From Nautiliaceae bacterium (GTDB lineage Bacteria > Campylobacterota > Campylobacteria > Campylobacterales > Nautiliaceae), in assembly GCA_027008345.1 (NCBI GenBank), contig JALTBU010000272.1, forward strand, positions 1 to 14,043: a stretch of DNA of 14,043 bases, written 5' to 3'. Below are positions 13,798 to 14,043 of the stretch, in pieces; position 1 is the stretch's first letter; every line of letters begins with the position of its first letter. A program made the translations under genes and the position numbers. A model generated the notes under the pieces. The model made no database searches and had not been told where the DNA came from. It saw only the letters and a program-made list of their open reading frames with translations.

Positions 13798-14043
13798 TTT
13801 GCTCCTTTAATTTTTTATATTCTTTATCAAGAATTTTTTGCATTTTTTCTCTGGTTTCTTCATACCAATTTGGATAATCTTGAGGGTAAAAACTATCAAG
13901 AAAAACTACTTTTATTGGAACTTTTTTGATTAAAAACTTTCCTTTAAAAGCATATGGAAGATTAATTATTACAAATGGTTGAATTTTTGGATTTAATTTT
14001 TCTGCAAGTGCTTTTACCCCCTTTTTCCATGGAAGCATTTTTT
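13784..14043 (-). CDS. Lysophospholipid acyltransferase-like protein, C-terminal fragment (runs off the window)
   Basis: The last 85 codons and stop of a gene entering from the right edge. LPWKKGVKALAEKLNPKIQPFVI matches the segment after the FPEGTRS motif in PlsC-type 1-acylglycerol-3-phosphate acyltransferases (typically LPFKKG.FxLA...xPIVPVVI). It is followed by a KVVFLDSF strand and a basic helical tail. The catalytic HX4D and FPEG motifs would lie outside the window, so the assignment is by this one segment. The internal ATG at 14038 is in mid-domain and is not a start. It heads the crcB-peptidase run as far as visible. Confidence 0.6.
   Translation of the reverse strand, partial: KMLPWKKGVKALAEKLNPKIQPFVIINLPYAFKGKFLIKKVPIKVVFLDSFYPQDYPNWYEETREKMQKILDKEYKKLKEQNDEI

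Overview
This AT-rich 14 kb window reads as ordinary core chromosome of a Campylobacterota (former Epsilonproteobacteria) genome, with some lineage-specific genes between housekeeping ones. The assignment rests on three things: the divergent rpsT-prfA / glmM-lspA block, which I recall being adjacent in Helicobacter pylori too; a threonyl-tRNA synthetase with the shortened N-terminus I recall from that group; and a strongly A/T-biased, Lys/Glu/Ile-rich coding style. A thermophilic, hydrogen-oxidising family such as Nautiliaceae is possible, but that is a guess from general character. I see no mobile element, prophage, CRISPR array or toxin-antitoxin pair.

Layout. 1-1394 (minus): rpsT then prfA, with prfA cut by the left edge in its last codons. 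1395-1475: a short divergent promoter region. 1476-3238 (plus): glmM and lspA, overlapping by one base. 3248-3906: tRNA-Val(GAC) followed closely by an unrecognised membrane-anchored protein of 184 residues. 3907-6430: a textbook promoter, a folded leader of about 100 nt, then thrS and infC overlapping as ATGA. 6427-8816 (minus): yfdX, then a small secreted protein resembling the molybdopterin-binding (SUOX) fold, then a membrane diguanylate cyclase that overlaps it. 8958-10739 (plus): lepA, divergent from yfdX. 10736-11854 (minus): an MFS transporter meeting lepA tail to tail. 11855-12178: noncoding, with AT hairpins. 12179-12549 (minus): a four-tRNA operon, Lys-Glu-Val-Asp, with its own strong promoter and unusual folded spacers. 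12624-14043 (minus): an overlapping run of a partial acyltransferase, the fluoride channel crcB/fluC and an MtfA-like zinc peptidase.

How the genes fit together. Most are translation genes (RF1, S20, ThrRS, IF-3, EF4/LepA, five tRNAs) or envelope-building genes (GlmM for UDP-GlcNAc precursor, LspA for lipoprotein maturation, an acyltransferase for phospholipid). The least explained part is the minus-strand run 8816-6427, where two exported proteins and a periplasm-sensing c-di-GMP synthase are stacked. The middle gene has a promoter with a clear -10 but no good -35 and direct repeats spaced 11 bp apart. This is the best candidate for a little-described sensory unit, but I infer this from arrangement only. 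Other points of interest are a nested hairpin filling a tRNA spacer, a G-U first pair in tRNA-Glu, and two convergent gene pairs that each share a single TTAA as both stop codons.
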